A DNA stretch of 64,000 bases from the NCBI RefSeq assembly GCF_017876655.1, contig NZ_JAGIOK010000001.1, positions 558,001 through 622,000 on the forward strand, read 5' to 3'. Below the pieces are notes generated by a model. It worked only from the letters and a program-made list of their open reading frames with translations. It did no database searches and had not been told where the DNA came from. Origin of the DNA: Microbacterium imperiale (lineage in GTDB: Bacteria > Actinomycetota > Actinomycetes > Actinomycetales > Microbacteriaceae). This document shows, one piece after another, positions 10,988 through 19,606 of this stretch; the first letter of the stretch is position 1, and each line of letters starts with the position of its first letter. The position numbers and the translations under genes were made by a program.

Positions 10988-11680
10988 GTGAGCCTTCAGA
11001 TCGTGATCCTCGCCGCCGGGATGGGCTCGCGCCTGGGCCGCTCGCTTCCGAAGCCGCTGACCGAACTCGGCGACGGACGCAGCATCATGCAGCAGCAGCA
11101 CGACAACATCCGTTCCGCCTTCGGGGACGACGCGCGCATCACCACCGTCGTGGGCTACCGCGCCGAGACGATCGTCGAGGCCTTCCCCGACGTCGACTAC
11201 GTCTACAACGCGCGCTACGACCAGACCAACACGTCGCAGAGCCTGCTGCGCGCGCTCAAGGCGAGCGGTCGCGGCGGCGTCCTGTGGATGAACGGCGACG
11301 TGGTCTTCGACCCCCGCGTGCTGGGCCGTGCGGTCTCGTTCATCGAGCGCGACCAGTCGTTCGTGACGGTGAACACCGCGAAGGTGAGCGACGAAGAGGT
11401 CAAGTACACCGTCACCGCCGAGGGCTACATCAACGAGCTGTCGAAGACCGTCCGCGGCGGGATCGGCGAGGCCGTCGGCATCAACTACATCTCCTCGCGC
11501 GACAAGAAGGCCCTGATCGCGCAGCTCGGTCGCGTCGACGACCAGGACTACTTCGAGCGCGGCCTCGAGCTGGCCATCGCCGAGAACGGCGTGCTGCTCG
11601 AGCCGATGGACATCTCCGACCTGTACGCGGTCGAGGTCGACTTCGCCGAGGATCTCGAGCGCGCGAACCTGTTCGTCTGA
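10988..11680 (+). CDS. NTP transferase (LicC-like sugar/choline-phosphate nucleotidyltransferase)
   Basis: 230-aa Rossmann-type nucleotidyltransferase. N-terminal IVILAAGMGSRLGRSLPKPL is the NTP-binding signature. YNARYDQTNTSQSLLRAL resembles the NxYxxxNNxxSL block of CTP:phosphocholine cytidylyltransferases (LicC), and the MNGDVVFDP acidic pair would bind metal. It probably makes an activated CDP- or NDP-linked precursor for envelope polymers, fitting the three CDP-glycerol-type transferases nearby. The exact substrate is not determinable; no licA or licD gene is in the window. GTG 10988 has GGGAGA 4 nt upstream. Confidence 0.75.
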   Translation: MSLQIVILAAGMGSRLGRSLPKPLTELGDGRSIMQQQHDNIRSAFGDDARITTVVGYRAETIVEAFPDVDYVYNARYDQTNTSQSLLRALKASGRGGVLWMNGDVVFDPRVLGRAVSFIERDQSFVTVNTAKVSDEEVKYTVTAEGYINELSKTVRGGIGEAVGINYISSRDKKALIAQLGRVDDQDYFERGLELAIAENGVLLEPMDISDLYAVEVDFAEDLERANLFV

Positions 11681-11717
11681 CGCCCGCAGCCTCCGCGGCC
11701 GCGAGAGGATGGGTGTC

Positions 11718-12632
11718 ATGGCTCGCAAGGTGCACCGCATCGACTCGCTCCCCGACGACGCGCCCCGGCGCGACGCCGGCTCACCCGATGGTGCGGGTCA
11801 TCCGCTGACGGTACGGACGCTGGATCGCCTCCTCGCGGTCCAGCGACCGGTCGTGCTCGCGCACCTGCGCAGCATCCGCCAGCATCATCCCGGCGCGTCG
11901 ACGACGCAGGTCGCGCAGATGCTCGAGCGTCGCTACCTCACGGCCGTCACGACGGGCGGTGCCGCCGTCGGTGCGACAGCGGTGGTTCCCGGCATCGGAA
12001 CGGCGACGACTCTCGCGCTCAGCGGGGTCGAGACCGCCGGCTTCCTCGAGGCGACGGCGCTCTTCGCCCAGTCGCTGGCCGAGCTCCACGGCATCCCCGT
12101 CGAGAACCCCGACCGGGCGCGCGCTCTCGTCCTGGCCCTCATGCTGGGCCGCGAGGGGGCCGACCTGGTCGGTCAGTTCGCGCGGCAGGCGACCGGCCGC
12201 GGCGGACCGCTCAGCACCTATTGGGGTGAGCTCGTGACCGCGTCCCTCCCCCGTGCCGCCGTCGGCCCGGTGCTCGACCGGCTGACCCACACCTTCCTGC
12301 GGCGCTTCGCGGCCGCCGGTGGCGCGTCGGTCGTGGGCAAGGCCATGCCGTTCGGCATCGGCGCGGTGATCGGGGGGACGGGCAACCACATCCTCGGCCG
12401 ACGCGTCATCGCCGGCGCGCGTCGCGCGTTCGGCATCGTGCCCGCGACCTTCCCGTCCGACCTCGATCCGCGTCCCGGAAATCAACCGATCGGACGAAGC
12501 GTCGGCTCGATCGCCCGGCGTGTCGGCGGCGTCGTGACGGGCGCGGGACGCCAGGTCGGCGGCATCGCGACGCGGCCCTTCCGACGCGGCGAGAAGCTCA
12601 CTGAGATCGACGCGGACGAAAGAGAGTCATGA
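11718..12632 (+). CDS. Hypothetical protein with hydrophobic Gly/Ala segments
   Basis: 304 aa, function not recognised. After a polar N-terminus comes LDRLLAVQRPVVLAHLRSIR, then GGAAVGATAVVPGIGTATTLALSGVETAGFL and later FAAAGGASVVGKAMPFGIGAVIGGTGNHILGRRVI. Two Gly-rich hydrophobic segments of this kind are reminiscent of EcsC-like or other membrane-associated actinobacterial proteins. ATG 11718 is chosen over ATG 11709 because GAGAGG at 11703-11708 has good spacing (9 nt) to it. The stop overlaps the next gene by 4 nt, so both are likely co-translated. Confidence 0.7.
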   Translation: MARKVHRIDSLPDDAPRRDAGSPDGAGHPLTVRTLDRLLAVQRPVVLAHLRSIRQHHPGASTTQVAQMLERRYLTAVTTGGAAVGATAVVPGIGTATTLALSGVETAGFLEATALFAQSLAELHGIPVENPDRARALVLALMLGREGADLVGQFARQATGRGGPLSTYWGELVTASLPRAAVGPVLDRLTHTFLRRFAAAGGASVVGKAMPFGIGAVIGGTGNHILGRRVIAGARRAFGIVPATFPSDLDPRPGNQPIGRSVGSIARRVGGVVTGAGRQVGGIATRPFRRGEKLTEIDADERES

Positions 12633-12850
12633 CCCCCTTCCTCATCGCGATCCTCGTAGCCGGGGCCGTCTTCAACGTCATCACCTGGCCGACCTTCCTG
12701 CGACGGGTCGCGCGGGATCCGCGAGCGACGGATGCCGACGGCCGGCGGACGCGCTTCTACACCGTGCATCTCGTGCTCGTGGTGATCGCACTCCTGCTCG
12801 CCGCGCTGTTCGTCGTCGGCGCCGTGCTTCTGCTGACCGGCGCAGCCTGA
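12629..12850 (+). CDS. Small two-TM membrane protein (SCO4848-like)
   Basis: 73 aa with two membrane segments (FLIAILVAGAVFNVITWPTF and VLVVIALLLAALFVVGAVLLL) flanking a short basic loop RRVARDPRATDADGRRTRFYTVH. The N-WPTFLRR pattern with a following hydrophobic hairpin fits the SCO4848 family of actinobacterial membrane proteins of unknown function. ATG 12629 overlaps the upstream stop (ATGA), showing translational coupling with the preceding hypothetical gene. Confidence 0.7.
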   Translation: MTPFLIAILVAGAVFNVITWPTFLRRVARDPRATDADGRRTRFYTVHLVLVVIALLLAALFVVGAVLLLTGAA

Positions 12851-12869
12851 CCGCGGGAGGCGCGCCCGC

Positions 12870-14138
12870 TCACGCGTCGTCGAACTCGGCCTCGTCCGCT
12901 TCGTCGGCGACCGTCACGGTTCGCGCATCCCACTCGCTCCACCGCTGCATCAGCAGCTCGATCGCCGCGTGGAAGCGCGCCGTCGCCGCGCCCGGGGTCG
13001 TGTCGCCGAAATAATGGCGCGACCACCCCTGCAGGCGAGCCGTGGCCTCGGGATCGGCGGCGATGCGATCGGCGATCTCGACGATGCCGCCGGCATCCGA
13101 CGCCTCGAGCCACTCCGCATCCGACAGGTATCCGCCCGTATCGATGAGCGCGGCGGGGTCGGCCGGCCGGGTCACGAGAAGCGGCTTGTCGGCGGCGAGC
13201 CGGTCGTAGACCATGGCCGAGATGTCGACCACGGCGAGGTCGGCCGCGGCGAGCTGCCAGCCCAGGTCGGGGCCGTCGTCGAAGACGTGATGCGCGCTCG
13301 GATCAGCGGCGTTCGCGGCCCCGATCGCTGCCACGATCCGGCGGTTCGCCTCGCCGTAGGCACGGTCGACGACGCCGGAACGGGGATGCGGGCGGTAGAT
13401 GAGTCGGTGACGGGGCGAGGCGAGCACGGCGGCGGCCAGCGCCTCGCCGTGCGTCGCAATGGAGCCGTAGTGGGCGGCGGGCCGATCGCCCTCCCACGTC
13501 GGGGCGTAGAGCACGACGGTCCGGTCGTCCTGCGGGTAGGGCAGCGTTCCGGAGTAGTGGTCCGCCTGCGGACGGCCGATCTCGATCGTGCGGGCGTCGA
13601 GGTCGTAGTCCCACAGCACCCGCCCGAGACGCTCGCGCGCTGCATCGCCGGCGATGAGGGCGTAGTCGTAGGCCTTGAACTGGTTGGTGGTCATGTACAT
13701 CTTGTCGGACTCGCCGTGGTTGATGAAGACGTGCCACCGGTGCCCGTACCGGAACATCTGGAAGTTGCGGGTGTTCTGGTTGACGTACAGGACGACGCGG
13801 ATGTCCTGCGCGGCGACGAACTGCTCGAGCGCACGCACCGACGGCGCGAAGGCCACCGGCAGCGCCCCGTCGGCCAGCAGCGCCTGCGCACCGGTGGCGC
13901 TGCGGCTGATGACGACGACGGGCCAGGTTTCCGCCAGCTTCTGCAGCGGCTTGTACCACTGACGCATCTGGTACATGTTCACGTCGCCGTCGGCGAAGTA
14001 CACCGCGACGCGGTAGTGCTTACGCGGCGGTCGGGGCAGTCTCGCGAGCGATCGGCGCACGTCGAGGTGGGCCGACCGGTTGGCGATGGCGCGCCGCACG
14101 AGGTGGACGGCTTTGCGTGCGTCGGTGATGATTGCCAC
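12870..14138 (-). CDS. CDP-glycerol glycerophosphotransferase family protein (first of three)
   Basis: 422 aa, GT-B-like transferase of the TagB/TagF family acting on wall-polymer precursors at the cytoplasmic membrane. Family blocks: FINHGESDKMYMT (the HG acceptor motif), VVLYAPTWEGDR, IYRPHPRSG and VVDISAMVYDRLA (nucleotide-diphosphate binding end). The C-terminus is acidic (ADEADEAEFDDA). An upstream frame extension overlaps the divergent glycosyltransferase, so GTG 14138 is chosen. TACCCT at 14145-14150 lies 6 nt before it (leaderless). The polymer type (teichoic or other glycopolymer) cannot be told. Confidence 0.82.
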   Translation of the reverse strand: MAIITDARKAVHLVRRAIANRSAHLDVRRSLARLPRPPRKHYRVAVYFADGDVNMYQMRQWYKPLQKLAETWPVVVISRSATGAQALLADGALPVAFAPSVRALEQFVAAQDIRVVLYVNQNTRNFQMFRYGHRWHVFINHGESDKMYMTTNQFKAYDYALIAGDAARERLGRVLWDYDLDARTIEIGRPQADHYSGTLPYPQDDRTVVLYAPTWEGDRPAAHYGSIATHGEALAAAVLASPRHRLIYRPHPRSGVVDRAYGEANRRIVAAIGAANAADPSAHHVFDDGPDLGWQLAAADLAVVDISAMVYDRLAADKPLLVTRPADPAALIDTGGYLSDAEWLEASDAGGIVEIADRIAADPEATARLQGWSRHYFGDTTPGAATARFHAAIELLMQRWSEWDARTVTVADEADEAEFDDA

Positions 14139-14144
14139 CTCTCC

Positions 14145-14150
14145 AGGGTA
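14145..14150 (-). promoter_or_regulatory. -10 element of CDP-glycerol transferase gene (leaderless)
   Basis: TACCCT on the minus strand, 6 nt before GTG 14138. It is divergent from the glycosyltransferase gene, which starts at 14194 and has GATGAT 6 nt upstream. Confidence 0.5.
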
Positions 14151-14193
14151 CGAGGGTGGTGGCCCGGCGGGGGACGCATGGGATGATCGACGG

Positions 14194-15285
14194 ATGCACG
14201 ACGACGCACGCCGCTGGCGGCCGGCCCCGGTACCGGGTGCGGACGCCGGGGTCTCGTTCGTCATGCCGGTGCTGAACGAGCGCGACTACCTCGAGCGCGC
14301 CGTCCGCAGCGTTCTCGCGCAGGAGCTCGCGGGACCCACCGAGATCCTCCTCGCCCTCGCGCCCTCCACGGACGGGACCGAGGCCGTCGCGCAGCGACTC
14401 GCCGACGCCGATCCGCGCATCCGTCTCGTGCGCAATCCGGCGGCGCATATCCCGGTCGGTCTCAACATCGCCATCCGCGCCGCCCGGTTCCCCACCATCG
14501 TGCGGGTCGATGCGCATTCCGAGCTGCAGCCCACCTACACCGCCGCCGCCCTCGCGACCCTCGCCCGCGTCGAGGCGGCCAACGTCGGCGGAGTCATGCG
14601 CGCGGACGGTCGCACCCCGTTCCAGCGAGCCGTCGCGCGCGCCTACAACTCGCGGATCGGGCTCGGCGGCGGTGCGTATCACGGTGGCACCGAAGAGGGA
14701 CCGGCCGAATCCGCCTACCTCGGGGTGATGCGTCGCGCGGTGCTCGACGAGGTCGGGCTCTTCGACGAGGGCATCCGCCGGGGCGAGGACTGGGAGCTGA
14801 ACCTCCGCATCCGACGAGCCGGGTACCGCGTGTGGTTCGATCCTCGGCTCGAAGTGACGTACTGGCCGCGCGAGAGCTGGGCGCGCCTGGTGCGGCAGTT
14901 CCGCGCGACGGGGTCGTGGCGTGGTGAGCTCGTGCGACGTTTCGGCCGCCGCAACGGCATGCGCTTCTTCGCCCCGCCCGCGCTCGTGTTGGCGGTGGGC
15001 GCCGCGCTGGTCGTGGGCGTGCTGCAGCTCACGCGCGTGCTCAGCGGCTGGCCGAGCGCGCTCGCGTCGGTCGTCTACCTGCCGGTCGCCGCTTACGCGC
15101 TCCTCATCGCGGCGGTGGGCGCGGGACGCGGAGGCGGTCGTGGCACGCGTGATCGCCTGTGGACGCTCGCCGTGCTTCCCTCGATGCATCTGGCCTGGGG
15201 GGTCGGGTTCCTGCAGGGCGTGCTGCGGGGCGCGCGAGGCACCGTCGACACCTCGCGCCTGGCACGGAACACTCCCCTGCCCTGA
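14194..15285 (+). CDS. Family 2 glycosyltransferase with C-terminal membrane segments
   Basis: 363 aa. N-terminal GT-A domain: GVSFVMPVLNERDYLERAVRSVLAQ, LALAPSTDGT, the DAHSE acidic metal/nucleotide motif and later EDWELNLRIRRAG. Two hydrophobic spans follow (LVLAVGAALVVGVLQLTRVL and VVYLPVAAYALLIAAVG), so it is anchored to the membrane with its catalytic domain in the cytosol. This architecture matches succinoglycan or wall-polymer glycosyltransferases. It sits among three CDP-glycerol-type transferases and probably acts in the same glycopolymer. ATG 14194 is preferred; the frame extends upstream with no family similarity. Confidence 0.87.
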   Translation: MHDDARRWRPAPVPGADAGVSFVMPVLNERDYLERAVRSVLAQELAGPTEILLALAPSTDGTEAVAQRLADADPRIRLVRNPAAHIPVGLNIAIRAARFPTIVRVDAHSELQPTYTAAALATLARVEAANVGGVMRADGRTPFQRAVARAYNSRIGLGGGAYHGGTEEGPAESAYLGVMRRAVLDEVGLFDEGIRRGEDWELNLRIRRAGYRVWFDPRLEVTYWPRESWARLVRQFRATGSWRGELVRRFGRRNGMRFFAPPALVLAVGAALVVGVLQLTRVLSGWPSALASVVYLPVAAYALLIAAVGAGRGGGRGTRDRLWTLAVLPSMHLAWGVGFLQGVLRGARGTVDTSRLARNTPLP

Positions 15286-15303
15286 GCCGGCGGCGTGCGG
15301 CGC

Positions 15304-16755
15304 TCAGTCGCGCGAGACGAACCCCTGATCCAGGATGCGGGCCACCACGCGCTCGGCGGCATGACCGTCGTCACGCCCGTTGAACCGACGACGCCAGTCG
15401 TCGTACCGATCGGCGAAAACCGCAGGGTCGGCGCGGAGCGCCGCGACGAGTTCGTCCTGCGTGCGGGTGAGCGGACCGGGGGCGCGCTCGGCGAGGTCGA
15501 AGTAGAACCCCCGCAGCTCGCCGCGATACCGCTCCAGGTCGGGGGCGAAGAAGTACATCGGCTTGCCGGTCACCGAGTAGTCGAACATCACCGAGGAGTA
15601 GTCGGTGATGAGCGCATCGGATGCGAGCTGGAGCGCCGCGAGGTCGGGGTGCGCCGTCACATCGATGACCCGCGCGCCGCGCGCGTCGGCGCCGGGCAGC
15701 AGCGTCCGGGAGTGCCCGCGCACCAGCACGACGGCACCCGTCGATTCGGCGAGCGCGGCGAGGTCGAGGAAGTCGACGATGGTCTCGCGGTCGTCGCGCC
15801 AGGTCGGCGCGTAGAGGAGCACACGATCGTCGCCGTCGATGCCGAGCGCCGAGCGGACTGCTGCCCGGTCGCCGGTGTGCAACTCGTCGGTACGGGGATA
15901 GCCCTCGACCCAGACCGGGCGCCGCAGGAAGGCGTAGGCCCTGCGCAGCACCCGGGCGCCGTAGGGATTCTGCGCCAGGAGGACGTTCCAGCGCCGGCTC
16001 TCGCGGATCACCGCGAGAGCCCGTCGCGGGTCGAAGCCAGGGCGGTGCAGCGCCAGTCGCTTGAGCGGGGTGCCGTGCCACGTCTGCAGCACGACCTGGC
16101 CCGGACGACGGACGAACCGCCGGCGCAGCCAATCGTTCACCACCAGCAGACGAGCCGCACCGCGGGCACGCCACCATTCCGGGCTTCCCTCGACCACCGC
16201 CACCGCGCCGTCGGGAACCGGCACCGAGAGGTCCACGACGCTCCAGTAGCGCGTGACGGCGGGGGCCACGCGCGCGAGCTCGCGGTCGATCGCGCGCGGG
16301 TTGTCGCCGGCGCTGCGGCCGTAGAAGCTCTCGAAGAACACGGCGTTCTCGAGGGGCGCACGGTGCGCGGCGTAGCGCTGCTCGAGCGCGTTCTGCCCTT
16401 CGCCCGCGGCGAGGGCGGGGTCCAGGGGCGGACCGATCAGCACGCGCCGGCCGTCCCAGCCCGCCCGCAGCGTGCCGAGGACGATCGCGGCCTGCGCCGG
16501 GGGCGCCGCTCGCTCGTCGAGAGGGCGGCCGTCGACGGCGATCGTGTAGGTACCGGACGGCAGGGGCAGCTCGGGACCGCTCCACCGCGAGGCGTGCAGG
16601 GGCACGCGTGCCTCCCAGCCGTCGGCCACAGTCGCGGCCGCAGCCGTCACACGCGCGCGCGCACCGTCCACCTCGATCGTCGCAGGCGCCGGTCCGTCCG
16701 ACGCGACGACGAGCATCGGGACGCCCTCGGCGAGCTCGAATCGCAGTCGCATCAT
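15304..16755 (-). CDS. CDP-glycerol glycerophosphotransferase family protein (second)
   Basis: 483 aa. The first ~170 residues are a beta-rich region unlike the transferase core (FELAEGVPMLVVASDGPAPATIEVDG). The core then shows LQTWHGTPLKRLAL, VLLYAPTWRDDRE, VRGHSRTL and SDALITDYSSVMFDYSVTGKPMYFF, the hallmarks of TagB/TagF enzymes. ATG 16755 overlaps the stop of the third family member by 4 nt (ATGA), so the pair is one translational unit. It converges on the glycosyltransferase with both stop codons inside a small TGAGC/GCTCA inverted repeat (15283-15306). Confidence 0.86.
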   Translation of the reverse strand: MMRLRFELAEGVPMLVVASDGPAPATIEVDGARARVTAAAATVADGWEARVPLHASRWSGPELPLPSGTYTIAVDGRPLDERAAPPAQAAIVLGTLRAGWDGRRVLIGPPLDPALAAGEGQNALEQRYAAHRAPLENAVFFESFYGRSAGDNPRAIDRELARVAPAVTRYWSVVDLSVPVPDGAVAVVEGSPEWWRARGAARLLVVNDWLRRRFVRRPGQVVLQTWHGTPLKRLALHRPGFDPRRALAVIRESRRWNVLLAQNPYGARVLRRAYAFLRRPVWVEGYPRTDELHTGDRAAVRSALGIDGDDRVLLYAPTWRDDRETIVDFLDLAALAESTGAVVLVRGHSRTLLPGADARGARVIDVTAHPDLAALQLASDALITDYSSVMFDYSVTGKPMYFFAPDLERYRGELRGFYFDLAERAPGPLTRTQDELVAALRADPAVFADRYDDWRRRFNGRDDGHAAERVVARILDQGFVSRD

Positions 16756-17999
16756 GCGGGTTCCTTCCCGGCCGCGGGGACGGCCGCGACGATCGCGTCG
16801 TGCACACGACGGGCGTTGCCGCCGTCGCGCCACGCGTGGACACGGGCGCTGAGCGCGGCCGCGCGGTCCCGCCGACGCTGCGCCTCGACGGGGTCGGTGA
16901 GCACCGCTTCGAGCGACGGCATGAGGTCGCGCCACGATGCCGCGGTGTCGTCGCCGGCGACAGCGGCGTACGAGCCGTAGAAACCGCGCGTGAGCGTGTA
17001 CGCGGCGACATCGGGGGCGAGGAAGAGCGTGCCCAGCGGCACCAGCCCCGCGTCGTAGGCGAGGGACGAATAGTCGGTGACGAGCACGTCCAGCGCGGGA
17101 AGCAGCGGGGTCACATCGGCGACGACGTCGCTGCCGAGCGAGCGGACCCGCTCGTGAGCCGGTTCGGGAGCGTACGCACCGCCGCCGAGCGGGTGCGAGC
17201 GGACGAGCAGAACGGCGTCGGTTCGCTCGAGCAGCGAGATGAGCGCCGCCCAGTCGGAGGCGGTGGGGATCGCCGGGTCGGGTGCGCCGTCGCGCCACGT
17301 CGGGGCATACAGGACGACCCGCGCGCCGCCGAGAGGGCCGACCAGGTGCTCGAGCCGAGCACGGGCGCCCGTGCGCGCGGCATCCCGGTCGGGCGGCGAC
17401 AGCACGTCCACGCGGGGCTCCCCCAGCACCGGCACGTGATCATCGGGCAGGCCGAACGCGCTCTCGAGGCGACCGCGGACGAGGTGTGACGCCGCCGGCA
17501 GCAGCGCGATCTGGCGCTGCGTGCGCCGATACGCCGCCGCGAGGAGGGCACGGACGCCCGGGATGCGGCCGAGGCGCCCGGGATCGGTCGTGACGGGTGA
17601 GTCGAGGCCGATGCGCTTGAGGGGGATGCCGTGCCACAGCTGCACGATGTACGCACCGTGCACGCCGTATCGATTGACATCGCCGAGTCCGTGCGTGATG
17701 ACGACCACCCGCGCGCGGGCGGTGAGCCAGAACCCCCGCAGCGAGTCGCGCTCAGCCGTCGGGATGCCGCGCCGGCGGGCCTCCTCGGCCTGCTGCGGCG
17801 TCGAGACGAGCCAGACCGCGCGTGCCCGGGGTGCCGCCTGCCACAGCGCGAGCGCACCGTCGGCGATGCCCACGGCGCAGCCGAAGACCCAGCCGCCGCG
17901 GCTGCGCGGGATCACGGCGGTGGCGATGCGTCCGGCCAGATACAGCGGGATGCGCAGGAGCTTCCCCACGTTGCCCGCGCCGAACGAGAAAGACGCCAC
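16752..17999 (-). CDS. CDP-glycerol glycerophosphotransferase family protein (third)
   Basis: 415 aa TagB/TagF-type transferase. Motifs: VQLWHGIPLKRIGLDSP, VVLYAPTWRDG, LVRSHPLGGG and LDVLVTDYSSLAYDAGLVPLGTLFLAPD. The annotated GTG 17999 lies inside the second arm of a perfect 15-bp hairpin, with TAGGCT 6 nt upstream. An in-frame GTG about ten codons downstream (giving MGKLLRIPLYLAGR) is an alternative start if the hairpin is purely a terminator. It forms an operon with the next gene, with a 4-nt overlap. Confidence 0.86.
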   Translation of the reverse strand: MASFSFGAGNVGKLLRIPLYLAGRIATAVIPRSRGGWVFGCAVGIADGALALWQAAPRARAVWLVSTPQQAEEARRRGIPTAERDSLRGFWLTARARVVVITHGLGDVNRYGVHGAYIVQLWHGIPLKRIGLDSPVTTDPGRLGRIPGVRALLAAAYRRTQRQIALLPAASHLVRGRLESAFGLPDDHVPVLGEPRVDVLSPPDRDAARTGARARLEHLVGPLGGARVVLYAPTWRDGAPDPAIPTASDWAALISLLERTDAVLLVRSHPLGGGAYAPEPAHERVRSLGSDVVADVTPLLPALDVLVTDYSSLAYDAGLVPLGTLFLAPDVAAYTLTRGFYGSYAAVAGDDTAASWRDLMPSLEAVLTDPVEAQRRRDRAAALSARVHAWRDGGNARRVHDAIVAAVPAAGKEPA

Positions 18000-18026
18000 C
18001 CCGCGAGCCTATCGCGGGGTGGCGTC
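17992..18026 (-). terminator. Perfect 15-bp hairpin with T-rich tail, overlapping next gene start
   Basis: Arms at 17992-18006 and 18012-18026 are perfectly complementary, with a 5-nt loop. On the minus strand the second arm is followed by TTTCTCGTT. It starts 17 nt after the stop of the HtrA-like gene and has the shape of an intrinsic terminator. Yet the second arm holds GTG 17999, and the loop region holds TAGGCT, the putative -10 of the following gene. Confidence 0.75.
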
Positions 18027-18042
18027 CGAGCCGGGATGCCGC

Positions 18043-19506
18043 TTACTGCTGCAGCTCGCCGAGCGTGACGGTGGTCGTCTCCTCGCGGCCGTCGCGAACA
18101 TAGGTGATCTCGGCGTCGCTGCCAGCCGCGAGCGCCCGCACCTGTGCCGTGAGGTCGACCTGGTCGGTGATGGCGACGCCGTTGAAGCGGGTCACGACAT
18201 CCCCCTTCTGCAGTCCGGCCTCCGCCGCCGCGCCGTCGGGCGTCACGTCGTCGATGAGTGCACCGGCGCGGGTCGCGCCCTCGGCCGCGGCGGCGTCTCC
18301 CACGGTCGCTCCGAGAAGACCGTGGGAGGCCGACCCGTTCTCGATGATCTCGTTGGCGACGCGCTCGGCCACGGTCGACGGGATCGCGAATCCGACGCCG
18401 ATCGAGCCGGCCTCGGTCGAGGTGCCGCCGGCGCTGGCGATCGCGACGTTGATGCCGATGAGGCGTCCCTTGCCGTCGACCAGTGCGCCGCCGGAGTTGC
18501 CGGGGTTGATCGCCGCGTCGGTCTGGATGACCGAGATCGCGATCGACGACGTCGCCTGACGCTGCTCCTGCTGGCCCTGGCCGAAATCGAATTCGAAGGG
18601 TGTGCGTCCGCCCGGCGACCCCTGGTCGGGCTCGGCCTCGGAGTCCGGGGCCGCCGACGAGGCGATCTGGATCGACCGGTTGAGCGCGCTGACGATGCCG
18701 GTGGTCACCGTGTTCGAGAGCCCGAGCGGAGCACCGACGGCGACCGTCTGGTCGCCGACGTTGAGCTTGCTCGAGTCGCCGAACTCGATCGGGGTCAGGC
18801 CCGACGCGTCGGTGAGCTTGATGACCGCGAGGTCGTAGGTCGGGTCGGTCCCGACGATCGTCGCGGCGTACACGCGGCCATCGGACGTCGTCACCGACAG
18901 TCGCGGGTCGCCCGTCGCGCCGTCCAGGGTGACGACGTGGGTGTTGGTGAGGACGTAGCCGTCCTCGCTCAGGATGACGCCCGAGCCCGTGCCGCCCGAG
19001 CCGTTCGACGACGCCGAGATCGTCACGACGCTCGGCAGCACCTTCGAGGCGATGGCCGTCGTGGCGTTGACCGAGTCGGGGTTGTTGACGGTGATCGACG
19101 AGGGCCCGGCGCTCTGCGAGGCGGGCGCGGCGACGAAGGACGAGCCGACGGCGGCGGCTCCGCCGATGCCCGCGGCTCCGCCGACGAGGGCCGCAGCGAC
19201 GAGGATCGCCGCGACCTTGCCACCGCCGACTCGCTGCTTGTCGTGGTGCTCGGCCGTCGCGGCGGGCGCGGCGTGACCGAAGCTCGCGCCGTACGGCTGC
19301 GTCGGCTGGGTGTGGAAGCCCGAGCCGGCCGCGGCCTCGTAGCCCGGCATCGGCGGACGCGGCGGGATGGTCGCGTCGCTGGGCGGCGGCGTCGGTGCCG
19401 CGGCGGCCTCCGGTCGGGTCTCGGGGATCGAGGTGCGGTCGGCGGGCTGCTCGGCGGCGCTCTGCGCGCCGGGAGTGCGGTCGTCGGGGTTCTGCGGGTC
19501 GCTCAT
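18043..19506 (-). CDS. HtrA-like (S1C) membrane-anchored serine protease with PDZ domain
   Basis: 487 aa. A long Pro/Ala-rich cytosolic N-terminus precedes a membrane segment at about 97-120 (KVAAILVAAALVGGAAGIG). The extracytoplasmic chymotrypsin-like domain follows, with His190 (LTNTHVV), Asp225 (TYDLAVIKL) and Ser338 (NPGNSGGALVD). A PDZ domain covers about 390-487. A low-complexity insert of about 30 residues (PDSEAEPDQGSPGG, FGQGQQEQRQ) lies before the Ser block. It acts in envelope protein quality control. ATG 19506 has a strong AAAGGAG site 8 nt upstream; an upstream in-frame start seven codons earlier is less likely. Confidence 0.93.
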   Translation of the reverse strand: MSDPQNPDDRTPGAQSAAEQPADRTSIPETRPEAAAAPTPPPSDATIPPRPPMPGYEAAAGSGFHTQPTQPYGASFGHAAPAATAEHHDKQRVGGGKVAAILVAAALVGGAAGIGGAAAVGSSFVAAPASQSAGPSSITVNNPDSVNATTAIASKVLPSVVTISASSNGSGGTGSGVILSEDGYVLTNTHVVTLDGATGDPRLSVTTSDGRVYAATIVGTDPTYDLAVIKLTDASGLTPIEFGDSSKLNVGDQTVAVGAPLGLSNTVTTGIVSALNRSIQIASSAAPDSEAEPDQGSPGGRTPFEFDFGQGQQEQRQATSSIAISVIQTDAAINPGNSGGALVDGKGRLIGINVAIASAGGTSTEAGSIGVGFAIPSTVAERVANEIIENGSASHGLLGATVGDAAAAEGATRAGALIDDVTPDGAAAEAGLQKGDVVTRFNGVAITDQVDLTAQVRALAAGSDAEITYVRDGREETTTVTLGELQQ

Positions 19507-19593
19507 CGAGGTTGCTCCTTTGTCCAAGCGAGACCAGATTGCCGCGCCATGCTGTGGTTTGCCTATGGCGGGGTTGGGACCGTGCTATGCGTG

Positions 19594-19599
19594 TAGCCT
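19594..19599 (+). promoter_or_regulatory. -10 element of aminotransferase gene (leaderless)
   Basis: TAGCCT followed by 7 nt and ATG 19607; no ribosome binding site visible. Confidence 0.55.
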
Positions 19600-19606
19600 G
19601 TGCCGG

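Noticed and set aside
15283-15306. TGAGC/GCTCA repeat holding both stop codons of convergent genes
   Set aside because: Only 5 bp of stem; stop codons TGA/TCA make such small inverted repeats likely by chance.
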